64,000 nt of DNA from Pseudomonas sp. GL-B-19. Lineage in GTDB: Bacteria > Pseudomonadota > Gammaproteobacteria > Pseudomonadales > Pseudomonadaceae. Shown here piece by piece: positions 8,244 to 17,687 of the stretch (positions are counted from its first letter, which is position 1; the number at the start of each line of letters is the position of its first letter). A program made the position numbers and the translations under genes. The notes beneath the pieces are model-generated. The model worked only from the letters and a program-made list of their open reading frames with translations. It was not told the origin of the DNA and ran no database searches. Where the stretch lies: contig NZ_JAHBDK010000108.1 in assembly GCF_019956415.1 (NCBI RefSeq), forward strand, positions 119,308 through 183,307, given 5' to 3'.

Positions 8244-9560
8244 TCAATACGCATACCGCAACATCGCGTGCGGCAAATGCCGCAACGCAAAGAACCCAAA
8301 CAACGCCATCAGCGCCGGCAACACCAGCCACCAGACCTTGGGTGGCATGGCGTTGAGCGGTGTCTGGCGCTGACTCAGCCACAGGCACACCGCACAAACA
8401 CAGGCGGCCAACATAGCGCCGGCCAATACATCTGTCGGCCAATGTGCGCCCAGGTACACCCGCGATAGTGCAATCGCCAGCGCGGGCAAGCAGCCCAGCA
8501 GCAACCAGGTCAGGCGCATCCGCGGTGGTTGTCCTCGGCCCGCCAGCACGGCGAGGGTCAGGAACAGCGCGAATGCCCCCGAGGCATGGCCGCTGGGCAT
8601 GCTGTAACTGGTCAGTGGATCGCTCAGTACTTCCGGGCGCACGCGGGCGAAAAATTGCTTGGTGAAGGTGTTGCCGAGGGCGGTGACGAGCAGGGTACTA
8701 CCGGCAAAAATTGCCTGCCGCCATTGTCGCGTGATCAGCAGCAGGCCGGTCAGCAGTGCGCTGAACAGCAGCATGTTGCGAAACTCGCCAATCAGCGTAA
8801 AGACCACGGCCACTTCATCGAGCATCGGGCTGCGGTGTTCTTGCACCAACGTCATTAAGCCCTGATCAAGCGCGGTCAGGTGCGGATAGCCGATAAACAG
8901 TCCCGCCAGAATCAGAAGGCTCATCCCGGCAATCAGCATCGTCGCCTTGCGATGGCGGCGCAGGCTGCTGGTGACGCTCAAACCAACCATGACGGCAATA
9001 GCACCAGCGACGACTCCCGCCTCAGGCCAGAAACCTTCCGGCAACGGCAAACGAATCGCCGCACCCGTCGCCCAGCCGGGCAGCAGATACGCGACACTCC
9101 AGCCAGCGGCAGCCAGCAGGCTGACGGCGAAAAATCGCGGGAATGGCATATCGAACATCCCGGCAACCATCGGCAACATCGGGCGCAGCGGTCCGATAAA
9201 GCGTCCGACCAGCAGGCTGGCGATGCCATAACGCTGGAAATACGCCTCGGCGCCGGCAATCCATTCCGGGTGATGGCGTAAGCCGGGCAGGCGTCGGATG
9301 TTCTGGTGGAAATGCCGTCCGACGAAGTACGAAATGACGTCACCCAGCACCCCGGCAACGAACCCCAGCAGCAGCGTTTCACTCAACGACAGCGCGCCAC
9401 TGCCGGCCAGGACCGCCACGGCAAACAGCAACACCGTGCCGGGCACGATCAGCCCGGCAATCGCCAGGCACTCCACAAAGGCCACTATAAACACCGCCGC
9501 AGCCAGCCATTGCGGGTTGACCGTCAACCAACCGGTGACGCTATCGAGCCATGGGCCCAT
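8244..9560 (-). CDS. DedA-PAP2 fusion: membrane protein with phosphatidic-acid phosphatase domain
   Basis: A 438-residue protein with two membrane modules. The N-terminal 200 residues are DedA-like, with ECLAIAGLIVPGTVLLF, GDVISYFVGRHF and RFIGPLRPMLPMVAGMF. The C-terminal part carries the PAP2 motifs KQFFARVRP, SMPSGHA and SRVYLGAHWPTDVLAG, the set that binds and cleaves lipid phosphates. DedA proteins recycle polyprenyl phosphate carriers across the inner membrane and PAP2 enzymes dephosphorylate undecaprenyl pyrophosphate, so a joint role in lipid-carrier recycling is plausible. GGAG nine bases before the ATG at 9560 supports this start over in-frame codons upstream. Confidence 0.9.
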   Translation of the reverse strand: MGPWLDSVTGWLTVNPQWLAAAVFIVAFVECLAIAGLIVPGTVLLFAVAVLAGSGALSLSETLLLGFVAGVLGDVISYFVGRHFHQNIRRLPGLRHHPEWIAGAEAYFQRYGIASLLVGRFIGPLRPMLPMVAGMFDMPFPRFFAVSLLAAAGWSVAYLLPGWATGAAIRLPLPEGFWPEAGVVAGAIAVMVGLSVTSSLRRHRKATMLIAGMSLLILAGLFIGYPHLTALDQGLMTLVQEHRSPMLDEVAVVFTLIGEFRNMLLFSALLTGLLLITRQWRQAIFAGSTLLVTALGNTFTKQFFARVRPEVLSDPLTSYSMPSGHASGAFALFLTLAVLAGRGQPPRMRLTWLLLGCLPALAIALSRVYLGAHWPTDVLAGAMLAACVCAVCLWLSQRQTPLNAMPPKVWWLVLPALMALFGFFALRHLPHAMLRYAY

Positions 9561-9631
9561 AAAAACAACTCCATAAATGTTCATTGGTCCCATGAGGGAC
9601 GACCGCAATCTTCAAAAAACTACAGATCCCT

Positions 9632-9721
9632 TGTGGGAGCGAGCCTGCTCGCGAAAGCAGGCTGTCAGTCGACATGGATGTCGCCTGATACTCCGCTATC
9701 GCGAGCAGGCTCGCTCCCACA
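9632..9721. repeat. REP pair (REPIN)
   Basis: TGTGGGAGCGAGCCTGCTCGCG at 9632-9653 is inverted at about 9699-9721. It lies between the DedA-PAP2 gene (start side) and the glycosylase stop. Confidence 0.9.
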
Positions 9722-9735
9722 GGAGATATCAATCT

Positions 9736-10434
9736 TCAAGGCAACAAAAAATAATCGCGACCTTCGATCTGCCCCCGTCGCAGCGGGTTACGCGTGCAAT
9801 ACGGCGCGTAAGCCGCATCGACAAAGCGGTACATCAAGTGTTCATCACGGCCATGGGGGATGCCCAAGCGGGTGGTCTGGATGATGTGGGCGGGCGCCGG
9901 GCCGATGTCTTCCACGAGAAGCACTTCATGATCGAAACGCTTGGCGTCCCAGACCGGCACCTTCAAACCCAGGGCCTTGCACAACAGGGTCTGCCCGGCA
10001 CACAGCTTTTGCGAGGGGCGAGGGCGGCCTTGGGCGTCAGGATTGTTCAACAGCATTTGCGCCAGGCTCGCTGGGCCGCTCAGTTCATCCACCCATGGAT
10101 AGGCTGATTTGATCAGCACCGCGTTGCCGGGGCCTTTGGCACTGAAGTTCAGCGAATCACCGCCACGGGCGTAATACATATAGATGTGCCCGCCATCCAG
10201 AAACAAAGCCTTACGTTTTTCTGTGTAGCCGAGGGAGGCGTGGCTGCCTTTTTCCTCGAAATAATAGGCTTCGGTTTCGATAATCCGGGCGCTGAGCCAC
10301 AGGTCGCCGACCCGGTGGCGAATGACTTTGCCGAGTAGATCCCGGGCCAGCGTTTGCGCGTCACGGTCGAAAAACGCGTCCGCAAGCCCGGTGGGCAGGC
10401 TAGTAGCGGACGCTCGAACAGTCAGGTTGGACAT
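9736..10434 (-). CDS. DNA-3-methyladenine glycosylase, AAG/MPG type
   Basis: Base-excision-repair enzyme that removes alkylated and deaminated purines. The 232-residue protein has ARDLLGKVIRH, the catalytic stretch ARIIETEAYYFEEKGSHA, and MYYARGGDSLNFSAKGPGNAVLIKSAYPW, which together mark the human-AAG-like fold rather than the AlkA or Tag families. Length fits the family (about 200-230). The gene is divergent from proA, with a 177-base gap for both promoters. Confidence 0.92.
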   Translation of the reverse strand: MSNLTVRASATSLPTGLADAFFDRDAQTLARDLLGKVIRHRVGDLWLSARIIETEAYYFEEKGSHASLGYTEKRKALFLDGGHIYMYYARGGDSLNFSAKGPGNAVLIKSAYPWVDELSGPASLAQMLLNNPDAQGRPRPSQKLCAGQTLLCKALGLKVPVWDAKRFDHEVLLVEDIGPAPAHIIQTTRLGIPHGRDEHLMYRFVDAAYAPYCTRNPLRRGQIEGRDYFLLP

Positions 10435-10611
10435 GATGAGCGGCGTTTATCAGGGCTTATAGAGCGGTGATGATAACAATTTGCAGCTTAATCACGGCTG
10501 AACGTCGGCAAATTGCCCTCGATTTCGACCATCCGCCCGTCACCGCTGTTAGTCGGGAGTCGCGACAGCTATAATCTGCCGCTTTCCTCTTTGCCAAGAC
10601 CACCGCAGACA

Positions 10612-11883
10612 ATGACTGAGTCCGTTCTTGACTACATGACCCGCCTGGGTCGCGCTGCCCGCGAAGCTTCTCGCGTCATCGGCTGCGCCAGCACCGCGCA
10701 GAAAAACCGCGCCTTGCAGGCTGCTGCCAATGCGCTGGACGCTGCACGCGCCGAGTTGACGGCGGCCAACGAACTGGATTTGGCCGCTGGTCGCGCCAAT
10801 GGTCTTGAGCCGGCCCTGCTGGAGCGTCTGGCGCTGACCCCGGAACGCATCGACGGCATGATCGTCGGCCTGCGCCAGGTGGCCGCATTGCCGGACCCGG
10901 TCGGCGCTATTCGCGACATGAGCTTCCGCCCGTCGGGCATTCAGGTCGGTAAAATGCGCGTGCCGCTGGGCGTGATCGGGATCATCTACGAATCCCGTCC
11001 CAACGTGACCATCGATGCCGCCAGCCTGTGCCTCAAGTCTGGCAATGCAACCATTCTGCGTGGCGGCTCCGAAGCGATCCATTCCAATCGCGCCATCGCC
11101 GCCTGCATCCAGCGCGGTCTGGCCGAAGCCGAACTGCCAGCCGCCGTGGTTCAAGTGGTCGAAACCACCGATCGTGCCGCCGTTGGCGCACTGATCACCA
11201 TGCCGGAATACGTCGACGTCATCGTGCCCCGTGGTGGCCGTGGCCTGATTGAACGCGTCAGCCGTGACGCCCGCGTGCCGGTGATCAAACACCTGGACGG
11301 CATCTGCCACGTTTACGTGAGTGAACATGCCGATCTGGCGAAAGCCCAGCGCATCGCGTTCAACGCCAAGACGTACCGTTATGGCATCTGCGGCGCCATG
11401 GAAACGCTGCTGGTGGATCAAGCCGTTGCCAAAGATTTCCTGCCATCGATGGCTGCCCAGTTCCGCGAAAAAGGCGTCGAGCTGCGAGGTTGCGAGCGCA
11501 CGCGCGCGATTATCGATGCTGTAGCGGCCACCGAAGAAGACTGGACCACCGAATACCTGGCGCCGATTCTGTCGATCCGCGTAGTCGACGGGCTGGACCA
11601 GGCGATCGAGCATATTAATAAGCACGGCTCCCATCACACCGACTCGATTGTCAGCGAAAACCTCGCTGACACACGGCGTTTTGTCGCGCAGGTCGATTCG
11701 TCGTCGGTGATGATCAACACCCCGACGTGCTTCGCCGATGGCTTCGAATACGGATTGGGTGCCGAGATTGGCATTTCTACTGATAAGCTGCACGCCCGCG
11801 GCCCGGTGGGTCTCGAAGGTTTGACCTGCGAGAAGTACATCGTGGTCGGTGATGGCCAGTTGCGCGGCCAGGCGTCGGTCTGA
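10612..11883 (+). CDS. proA: gamma-glutamyl phosphate reductase (glutamate-5-semialdehyde dehydrogenase)
   Basis: Second step of proline synthesis: NADPH reduction of gamma-glutamyl phosphate. The 423-residue protein has GVIGIIYESRPNVT, LKSGNATILRGGSEA, VIKHLDGICHVYV and the catalytic cysteine in YGICGAMETLLVD. Length matches ProA (about 420). An in-frame start at 10513 would add residues not typical of the family, so the ATG at 10612 (MTESVLDYMTRLG) is chosen. It opens the long plus-strand gene run to lipA, and nadD begins at its stop codon. Confidence 0.97.
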   Translation: MTESVLDYMTRLGRAAREASRVIGCASTAQKNRALQAAANALDAARAELTAANELDLAAGRANGLEPALLERLALTPERIDGMIVGLRQVAALPDPVGAIRDMSFRPSGIQVGKMRVPLGVIGIIYESRPNVTIDAASLCLKSGNATILRGGSEAIHSNRAIAACIQRGLAEAELPAAVVQVVETTDRAAVGALITMPEYVDVIVPRGGRGLIERVSRDARVPVIKHLDGICHVYVSEHADLAKAQRIAFNAKTYRYGICGAMETLLVDQAVAKDFLPSMAAQFREKGVELRGCERTRAIIDAVAATEEDWTTEYLAPILSIRVVDGLDQAIEHINKHGSHHTDSIVSENLADTRRFVAQVDSSSVMINTPTCFADGFEYGLGAEIGISTDKLHARGPVGLEGLTCEKYIVVGDGQLRGQASV

Positions 11884-11884
11884 C

Positions 11885-12574
11885 TTGGGCGACCTCGACC
11901 CGACAGTCCCAGCCACCGCAAGCGAGCCTCAACCTCGCCGGATTGGCATGCTGGGCGGTACGTTCGACCCGGTGCACATCGGCCATCTGCGCGGTGCGCT
12001 GGAAGTCGCCGAATCGCTGGCGCTCGATGAGTTGCGTCTGACACCCAGTGCCAGACCGCCGCATCGTGGTACGCCGCAGGTGTCGGCCAAAGACCGCCTG
12101 GCGATGGTCGAATGCGCGGTGGCCGGTGTGGCGCCGTTGGTGGTGGACGCCCGCGAATTGCAGCGGGACAAACCGTCCTACACTATCGATACCCTGGAGC
12201 TGATGCGCGCCGAACTGGCCGCCCAGACCCAGGTTTTTCTACTTTTGGGCTGGGACGCATTTTGCGGCCTGCCCACTTGGCACCGCTGGGAAGAGTTGCT
12301 CCAGCATTGCCACATCCTGGTGCTGCAACGCCCGGATGCCGACAGCGAACCGCCGGATGCCTTGCGCAACCTGCTGGCAGCGCGCTCGGTGAGCGACCCG
12401 CTGGCCCTCAAAGGGCCGAGCGGACAGATTGCATTCGTCTGGCAGACACCGCTCGCGGTATCCGCCACCCAGATCCGTCAACTGCTGGCCAGCGGTAAGT
12501 CGGTACGTTTCCTGGTGCCCGACGCGGTCCTGGCCTACATCGATGCGCACGGACTTTACCGTGCGTCGAACTGA
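11885..12574 (+). CDS. nadD: nicotinate-nucleotide adenylyltransferase
   Basis: Converts nicotinate mononucleotide and ATP to deamido-NAD. The nucleotidyltransferase motif GGTFDPVHIGHL stands about 25 residues from the start, with LRLTPSARPPHR and SATQIRQLL later (ISxTxIR-type motif, here VSATQIR). Length (229) is normal. The start is uncertain: no ATG exists between the proA stop and the conserved core, apart from one too close to it. TTG at 11885 is chosen because it follows the proA stop directly. GTG 11849 and ATG 11852, inside proA, are alternatives. Confidence 0.93.
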   Translation: MGDLDPTVPATASEPQPRRIGMLGGTFDPVHIGHLRGALEVAESLALDELRLTPSARPPHRGTPQVSAKDRLAMVECAVAGVAPLVVDARELQRDKPSYTIDTLELMRAELAAQTQVFLLLGWDAFCGLPTWHRWEELLQHCHILVLQRPDADSEPPDALRNLLAARSVSDPLALKGPSGQIAFVWQTPLAVSATQIRQLLASGKSVRFLVPDAVLAYIDAHGLYRASN

Positions 12575-12646
12575 AAAGAGGCGCGCTTCAAGGCACGTGA
12601 ACACGTGTATCGAAGCCCCCGAACATACGAGCAAAACGAGTTTTAT

Positions 12647-13141
12647 ATGACGAACAAAGACGTAACTAAAGTAAAGCGCAAAGGCACATTCAAAAGCGCC
12701 CCACTGCCAGTAGTAGCACCGACCGGCCCGGAGCTGGCCGGTGAAGAACTGGTCAAGGTTGCCGTTGCGGCCCTGGAAGACGTCAAGGCCCAGGACATTC
12801 AGGTGATCGACGTTCGTGAAAAGCAGAGCATCACTGACTTCATGATCATCGCTACCGGTACGTCCAACCGCCAGATCGGCGCGATGCTGGACAAGGTTCG
12901 CGAAGCCGTCAAAGCCCAGGGCGTCAAGCCATTGGGTGAAGAAGGCAAGGGCGACAGCGACTGGGTTCTGCTGGACATGGATGATGTCATCGTGCACATG
13001 ATGACCGCCTCGGCTCGCCAGTTCTACGACCTGGAGCGTCTGTGGTCCGGCGCTGAACAGAGCCGTGCCCTGAACGCGGCTCACCACAGCCCGGAAAATA
13101 CCCACGAGCATTTCATCAAGCTCAACAAAGACCAGCAATAA
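12647..13141 (+). CDS. rsfS: ribosome silencing factor RsfS
   Basis: Binds ribosomal protein uL14 and blocks subunit joining when nutrients are scarce. The 164-residue protein has a Lys-rich lead of about 35 residues, then the DUF143 domain: DVKAQDIQVIDVREKQSITDFMIIATGTSNRQI, and DSDWVLLDMDDVIVHMMTASARQFYDLERLW. It is longer than the E. coli protein (105) because of the N-terminal lead and a C-terminal tail, as is usual in pseudomonads. nadD upstream and rlmH downstream form the conserved cluster. Confidence 0.95.
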   Translation: MTNKDVTKVKRKGTFKSAPLPVVAPTGPELAGEELVKVAVAALEDVKAQDIQVIDVREKQSITDFMIIATGTSNRQIGAMLDKVREAVKAQGVKPLGEEGKGDSDWVLLDMDDVIVHMMTASARQFYDLERLWSGAEQSRALNAAHHSPENTHEHFIKLNKDQQ

Positions 13142-13150
13142 GGGCCCGCT

Positions 13151-13618
13151 GTGCGACTGCGACTGATCGCCGTCGGTTCACGGATGCCCAAGTGGGTGGA
13201 AGAAGGCTGGCATGAATATGCCAAGCGTCTTCCGTCCGAGCTGGCGCTGGAACTGGTGGAAATACCGCTCAATACCCGTGGCAAGAACGCCGACGTGGCG
13301 CGCTTCATCCGTCAGGAAGGCGAAGCCATGCTGGCCAAGGTCGGGCCGAATGAGCGTGTTGTCACCCTCGAAGTCCACGGCAAGCCCTGGAGCACTGAGC
13401 AGTTGGCGGTCGAACTCGATCGCTGGCGCCTGGACTCGCGCACGGTGAATTTCATGGTCGGCGGCCCCGAAGGGCTGGCGCCGGAAGTCTGTGCCCGAGC
13501 CGATCAGCGCTGGTCATTGTCGCCGTTGACGTTGCCGCACCCGCTGGTGCGAATCCTGATCGGCGAACAGCTGTATCGTGCCTGGACAGTCTTGTCCGGC
13601 CACCCTTACCACAAGTAG
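13151..13618 (+). CDS. rlmH: 23S rRNA (pseudouridine-1915-N3) methyltransferase
   Basis: SPOUT-family enzyme that methylates pseudouridine 1915 in helix 69 of 23S rRNA. The 155-residue protein starts at GTG 13151 (MRLRLIAVGSRMPKWVEEGW) and carries the knot motif NFMVGGPEGLAPEV and the C-terminus SPLTLPHPLVRILIGEQLYRAW, which are almost invariant in RlmH. It lies nine bases after rsfS and ten before mrdA. Confidence 0.97.
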   Translation: MRLRLIAVGSRMPKWVEEGWHEYAKRLPSELALELVEIPLNTRGKNADVARFIRQEGEAMLAKVGPNERVVTLEVHGKPWSTEQLAVELDRWRLDSRTVNFMVGGPEGLAPEVCARADQRWSLSPLTLPHPLVRILIGEQLYRAWTVLSGHPYHK

Positions 13619-13628
13619 TTCTGCCCTC

Positions 13629-15524
13629 ATGTCTCAGCCGATCCGTATCAAGGACCACGAAAAAGACGCCCGTCTGGTGCGTGGTCGCGTCGTGTTCGGT
13701 GCAATTGCGGTAGTAGCGCTGATTTGTGTGCTGATTGCGCGGCTGTATTTCCTGCAGGTGATCCAGTACGAGTACCACTCGACCCTGTCGGAAAACAACC
13801 GCGTCCATGTGCAGCCGATTCCACCCACCCGTGGGCTGATCTTCGACCGTAATGGCGTGGTGGTGGCAGATAACCGGCCCAGCTTCAGCCTGAGCATGAC
13901 CCGCGAGCGCTCCGGCGACTGGCAGCAAGTGCTCGATGTGATTGTCGAAGTGCTGGAGCTGACACCCGAGGACCGGGTGATCTTCGAGAAACGCATGCGT
14001 CAGGGGCGTCGGCCATTCGAGCCGGTGCCAATTCTGTTCGAGCTGACCGAAGAACAGATCGCCCGGATCGCCGTGAACCAGTTCCGCCTGCCGGGCGTGG
14101 AAGTGGTCGCGCAGCTGGTTCGTCACTATCCGCAGGGCGCGCACTTTGCGCACTCGGTGGGTTACATGGGGCGAATCAACGAGAAAGAGCTCAAGTCACT
14201 GGATCCTGTGAGTTACAGCGGCACCCATCAAATTGGCAAAACCGGCATCGAACGTTTCTACGAGCCGGAATTGCACGGTCAGGTCGGTTACGAAGAAGTC
14301 GAAACCAACGCTCGGGGCCGCGTATTGCGTGTGCTCAAGCGTACCGAGCCGATTTCCGGCAAGGACATCGTCCTGAGCCTGGACATCAAATTGCAGGAAG
14401 CGGCCGAAGCGGCACTGGGCGGTCGTCGTGGTGCCGTCGTGGCGCTGGACCCGAAAACCGGCGAAGTGCTGGCGATGGTCAGCCAGCCGAGTTTCGACCC
14501 GAACCTGTTCGTCACGGGCATCAGTTCCAAGGCCTATTCCGAACTGCGCGACTCCATCGACCGGCCGCTGTTCAACCGCGTGCTGCGTGGTCTGTACCCA
14601 CCGGGTTCGACCATCAAGCCGGCGGTGGCGATTGCCGGCCTGGATTCGGGAGTGGTCACCGCGTCGACCCGCGTGTTCGACCCCGGTTATTACCAACTGC
14701 CCAATTACGATCACAAATACCGTAACTGGAACCGTACCGGCGATGGTTACGTGGATCTGGACACGGCGATCATGCGGTCCAACGACACCTACTTCTATGA
14801 CTTGGCTCACAAGCTGGGGATCGATCGTTTGTCGGCGTATCTGGGTAAATTCGGCATCGGCCAAAAGGTCTCGCTGGACATGTTCGAAGAATCGCCGGGC
14901 CTGATGCCGTCCCGCGAGTGGAAACGTGCGACCCGTCGCCAGGCCTGGTTCCCGGGCGAAACCCTGATCCTGGGGATCGGTCAGGGCTATATGCAGTCCA
15001 CGCCGCTGCAACTGGCCCAGGCCACGGCACTGGTGGCCAACAAAGGTGTGTGGAACCGTCCGCACCTGGCCAAGACGGTCGAAGGTGAGAAGCCCAAGGA
15101 TGAAAATCCGATGCCGAATATCGTTCTGCGCGATCCGTCGGACTGGACCAAGGTCAACCACGGTATGCAACAGGTGATGCACGGCGCTCGCGGTACGGCG
15201 CGCAAGGCCTCGATTGGCGCGCAATACCGGATCGCCGGGAAAAGTGGTACGGCCCAGGTGGTCGCGATCAAGCAGGGCGAGAAGTACGACCGCTCCAAGG
15301 TTCAGGAACGTCACCGCGACCACGCCTTGTTTGTCGGCTTTGCGCCGGCCGACAACCCGCAAATCGTGGTGTCGGTGATGGTCGAGAACGGCGAGTCCGG
15401 TTCCGGGGTCGCCGCGCCAGTGGTGCGTCAAATCATGGATGCCTGGCTCCTGGACCAGGACGGCCATCTCAAAGCCGAGTACGCCAGCCCTATCAGTGCG
15501 GAGGTTACGGCCCATGATGAATAA
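13629..15524 (+). CDS. mrdA: penicillin-binding protein 2, elongasome transpeptidase
   Basis: Inner-membrane transpeptidase that crosslinks lateral-wall peptidoglycan with RodA. The 631-residue protein has a short cytoplasmic tail, one membrane anchor (GAIAVVALICVLIARLYFLQV), the pedestal domain starting PPTRGLIFDRNGVVVADN, and the transpeptidase domain with SxxK at Ser327 (PPGSTIKP), SND in IMRSNDTYFYD and KSGTAQ near the C-terminus. All catalytic motifs are present. The stop codon lies inside the rodA start region, so translation is likely coupled. Confidence 0.97.
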   Translation: MSQPIRIKDHEKDARLVRGRVVFGAIAVVALICVLIARLYFLQVIQYEYHSTLSENNRVHVQPIPPTRGLIFDRNGVVVADNRPSFSLSMTRERSGDWQQVLDVIVEVLELTPEDRVIFEKRMRQGRRPFEPVPILFELTEEQIARIAVNQFRLPGVEVVAQLVRHYPQGAHFAHSVGYMGRINEKELKSLDPVSYSGTHQIGKTGIERFYEPELHGQVGYEEVETNARGRVLRVLKRTEPISGKDIVLSLDIKLQEAAEAALGGRRGAVVALDPKTGEVLAMVSQPSFDPNLFVTGISSKAYSELRDSIDRPLFNRVLRGLYPPGSTIKPAVAIAGLDSGVVTASTRVFDPGYYQLPNYDHKYRNWNRTGDGYVDLDTAIMRSNDTYFYDLAHKLGIDRLSAYLGKFGIGQKVSLDMFEESPGLMPSREWKRATRRQAWFPGETLILGIGQGYMQSTPLQLAQATALVANKGVWNRPHLAKTVEGEKPKDENPMPNIVLRDPSDWTKVNHGMQQVMHGARGTARKASIGAQYRIAGKSGTAQVVAIKQGEKYDRSKVQERHRDHALFVGFAPADNPQIVVSVMVENGESGSGVAAPVVRQIMDAWLLDQDGHLKAEYASPISAEVTAHDE

Positions 15525-16659
15525 TTTTGATCGCATGCTCTCAAGCGAAGATGTGATGCGTCGCCGCGCGACGCTGTTGCAACGCCTGCACATCGATGGG
15601 CCGTTGCTCATTTTGTTGCTGACCCTCGCCGCCGGCAGCCTGTTCGTGCTGTATTCGGCCAGCGGCAAGAGCTGGGACCTGCTGGCCAAGCAAGCCACTT
15701 CGTTTGGTATTGGCCTGGTGTCGATGGTCGTCATCGCGCAGTTCGAGCCGCGTTTCATGGCGCGGTGGGTGCCGGTCGGTTATGTGCTCGGTGTGCTGTT
15801 GCTGGTGGTGGTGGACGTCATGGGCCACAACGCCATGGGCGCCACGCGCTGGATCAACATCCCCGGCGTGATCCGCTTCCAGCCCTCGGAATTCATGAAG
15901 ATCCTGATGCCGGCGACCATCGCCTGGTATTTGTCCAAGCGCACCTTGCCGCCGCAGCTTAAGCACGTTGCGGTCAGTCTATTTCTGATTGGCTTGCCAT
16001 TTATCTTGATCGTGCGTCAGCCGGACCTGGGGACATCGCTACTGATCCTCGCGGGTGGCGCGTTCGTCTTGTTCATGGGGGGCTTGCGCTGGCGCTGGAT
16101 CATCAGCGTGCTGGCGGCTGCCGTGCCGGTGGCCGTGGCGATGTGGTTTTTCATCATGCATGACTATCAGAAGCAGCGAATCCTGACGTTCCTCGACCCG
16201 GAGAGCGATCCGTTGGGGACTGGCTGGAACATCATTCAGTCGAAAGCCGCCATCGGTTCCGGTGGTGTGTTTGGCAAGGGCTGGCTGCTGGGCACCCAGT
16301 CGCACCTGGACTTCCTGCCGGAAAGCCATACCGACTTCATTATTGCGGTATTGGGCGAAGAGTTCGGCCTGGTCGGCATTTGCGCGTTGCTGTTGATTTA
16401 CCTGCTGTTGATCGGTCGCGGGCTGGTGATTACTGCTCAGGCCCAGACATTGTTCGGCAAATTGCTCGCGGGCAGTTTGACCATGACGTTTTTTGTTTAT
16501 GTTTTCGTCAACATCGGTATGGTCAGTGGCCTGTTGCCGGTGGTGGGGGTGCCGTTGCCGTTCATTAGCTACGGAGGAACTTCGCTGGTAACGCTGCTGT
16601 CAGCGTTTGGGGTTTTGATGTCGATCCATACCCATCGTAAGTGGATCGCACAGGTTTGA
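15514..16659 (+). CDS. rodA: rod shape-determining peptidoglycan polymerase RodA
   Basis: SEDS-family glycosyltransferase of the elongasome, partner of PBP2. The 381-residue protein has about ten membrane segments. Family landmarks are GATRWINIPGVIRFQPSEFMK, RQPDLGTSLLILAGG, and LPFISYGGTSLVTLLSAFG. A GGAGG site nine bases upstream supports ATG 15514; a second ATG follows at 15517. It overlaps the mrdA end by 11 bases. Also known as mrdB. Confidence 0.96.
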   Translation: MMNNFDRMLSSEDVMRRRATLLQRLHIDGPLLILLLTLAAGSLFVLYSASGKSWDLLAKQATSFGIGLVSMVVIAQFEPRFMARWVPVGYVLGVLLLVVVDVMGHNAMGATRWINIPGVIRFQPSEFMKILMPATIAWYLSKRTLPPQLKHVAVSLFLIGLPFILIVRQPDLGTSLLILAGGAFVLFMGGLRWRWIISVLAAAVPVAVAMWFFIMHDYQKQRILTFLDPESDPLGTGWNIIQSKAAIGSGGVFGKGWLLGTQSHLDFLPESHTDFIIAVLGEEFGLVGICALLLIYLLLIGRGLVITAQAQTLFGKLLAGSLTMTFFVYVFVNIGMVSGLLPVVGVPLPFISYGGTSLVTLLSAFGVLMSIHTHRKWIAQV

Positions 16660-16676
16660 ATAAGGTGAAGATTTCA

Positions 16677-17687
16677 ATGCAAGTAATGCGTGGCTGGGTG
16701 ACTCGATACGCGCCATGGGTCGGCCTGGTAAGCATCCTTGGCACAACGCAGCACGCGTTGGCCGGCGAGTACGAAGGCTCACCCCAGGTGGCTGAATTCG
16801 TCGGTGAAATGACCCGCGATTACGGTTTCGCCGGTGAACAGCTGATGGGCGTGTTCCGCGAAGCCGAGCGCAAGCAGTCGATCCTGGACGCGATCTCGAA
16901 ACCCGCCGAACGGGTCAAACAATGGAACGAATACCGCCCGATGTTCATCACCGATGCGCGTATCGCCCGTGGTGTGGACTTCTGGCGTCAGCACGAAGCG
17001 GTGCTGGCGCGTGCCGAGCAGGAATACGGTGTGCCGGCGCAGGTGATCGTCTCGATCATTGGCGTAGAAACCTTTTTCGGCCGCAATACCGGCAATTACC
17101 GGGTGATCGACGCATTGTCGACCCTGGGCTTCGACTATCCTCCCCGCGCTGAATTCTTCCGTAAGGAATTGCGTGAGTTCTTGCTGCTGGCCCGGGAAGA
17201 GCAGGTCGATCCGTTGACCCTCAAGGGCTCCTACGCAGGTGCCATGGGATTGCCGCAGTTCATGCCGAGCAGTTTTCGCGCGTATGCGGTGGACTTCGAC
17301 GGTGACGGTCACATTAATATCTGGACCAATCCCGACGATGCCATTGGTAGTGTCGCCAGTTACTTCAAGCGTCACGGTTGGGTCGCCGGCGAACCGGTGG
17401 TCAGCCGCGCCGATGTCCGTGGCGAGCAGGTGGACGACGGTTTGACCACAGGCATCGAGCCGACTAAAACCGCAGGGGAGTTGCGGGCTCTGGGGTGGTC
17501 AAGTCATGATGCGCTGCGCGATGATATGCCGGTTACGGCTTTCCGCCTGGAAGGTGACAATGGCCCCGAATACTGGATGGGCCTGCAGAATTTTTATGCG
17601 ATCACGCGTTATAACCGCAGCGTGATGTACGCCATGGCCGTACATCAACTGTCTGAACAGCTGGTCCAAGCACGGGGCGTCAAGTAA
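16677..17687 (+). CDS. mltB: membrane-bound lytic murein transglycosylase B
   Basis: Periplasmic enzyme that cleaves glycan strands to 1,6-anhydro-muropeptides. The 336-residue protein has a signal peptide ending near QHALAGEYEG. The GH103 core is visible: VSIIGVETFFGRNTGNYRVIDALSTL with the catalytic Glu, GSYAGAMGLPQFMPSSF and FDGDGHINIW. No lipobox is seen, so it may be a soluble form of the family (as Slt35/SltB1). AAGGTGAAG precedes the ATG at 16677. The stop overlaps the rlpA start by one base. Confidence 0.93.
   Translation: MQVMRGWVTRYAPWVGLVSILGTTQHALAGEYEGSPQVAEFVGEMTRDYGFAGEQLMGVFREAERKQSILDAISKPAERVKQWNEYRPMFITDARIARGVDFWRQHEAVLARAEQEYGVPAQVIVSIIGVETFFGRNTGNYRVIDALSTLGFDYPPRAEFFRKELREFLLLAREEQVDPLTLKGSYAGAMGLPQFMPSSFRAYAVDFDGDGHINIWTNPDDAIGSVASYFKRHGWVAGEPVVSRADVRGEQVDDGLTTGIEPTKTAGELRALGWSSHDALRDDMPVTAFRLEGDNGPEYWMGLQNFYAITRYNRSVMYAMAVHQLSEQLVQARGVK

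Noticed and set aside
10549..11916. 455-codon minus-strand frame
   Set aside because: Shadow of proA.
14196..15758. 520-codon minus-strand frame
   Set aside because: Shadow of mrdA and rodA without recognisable features.
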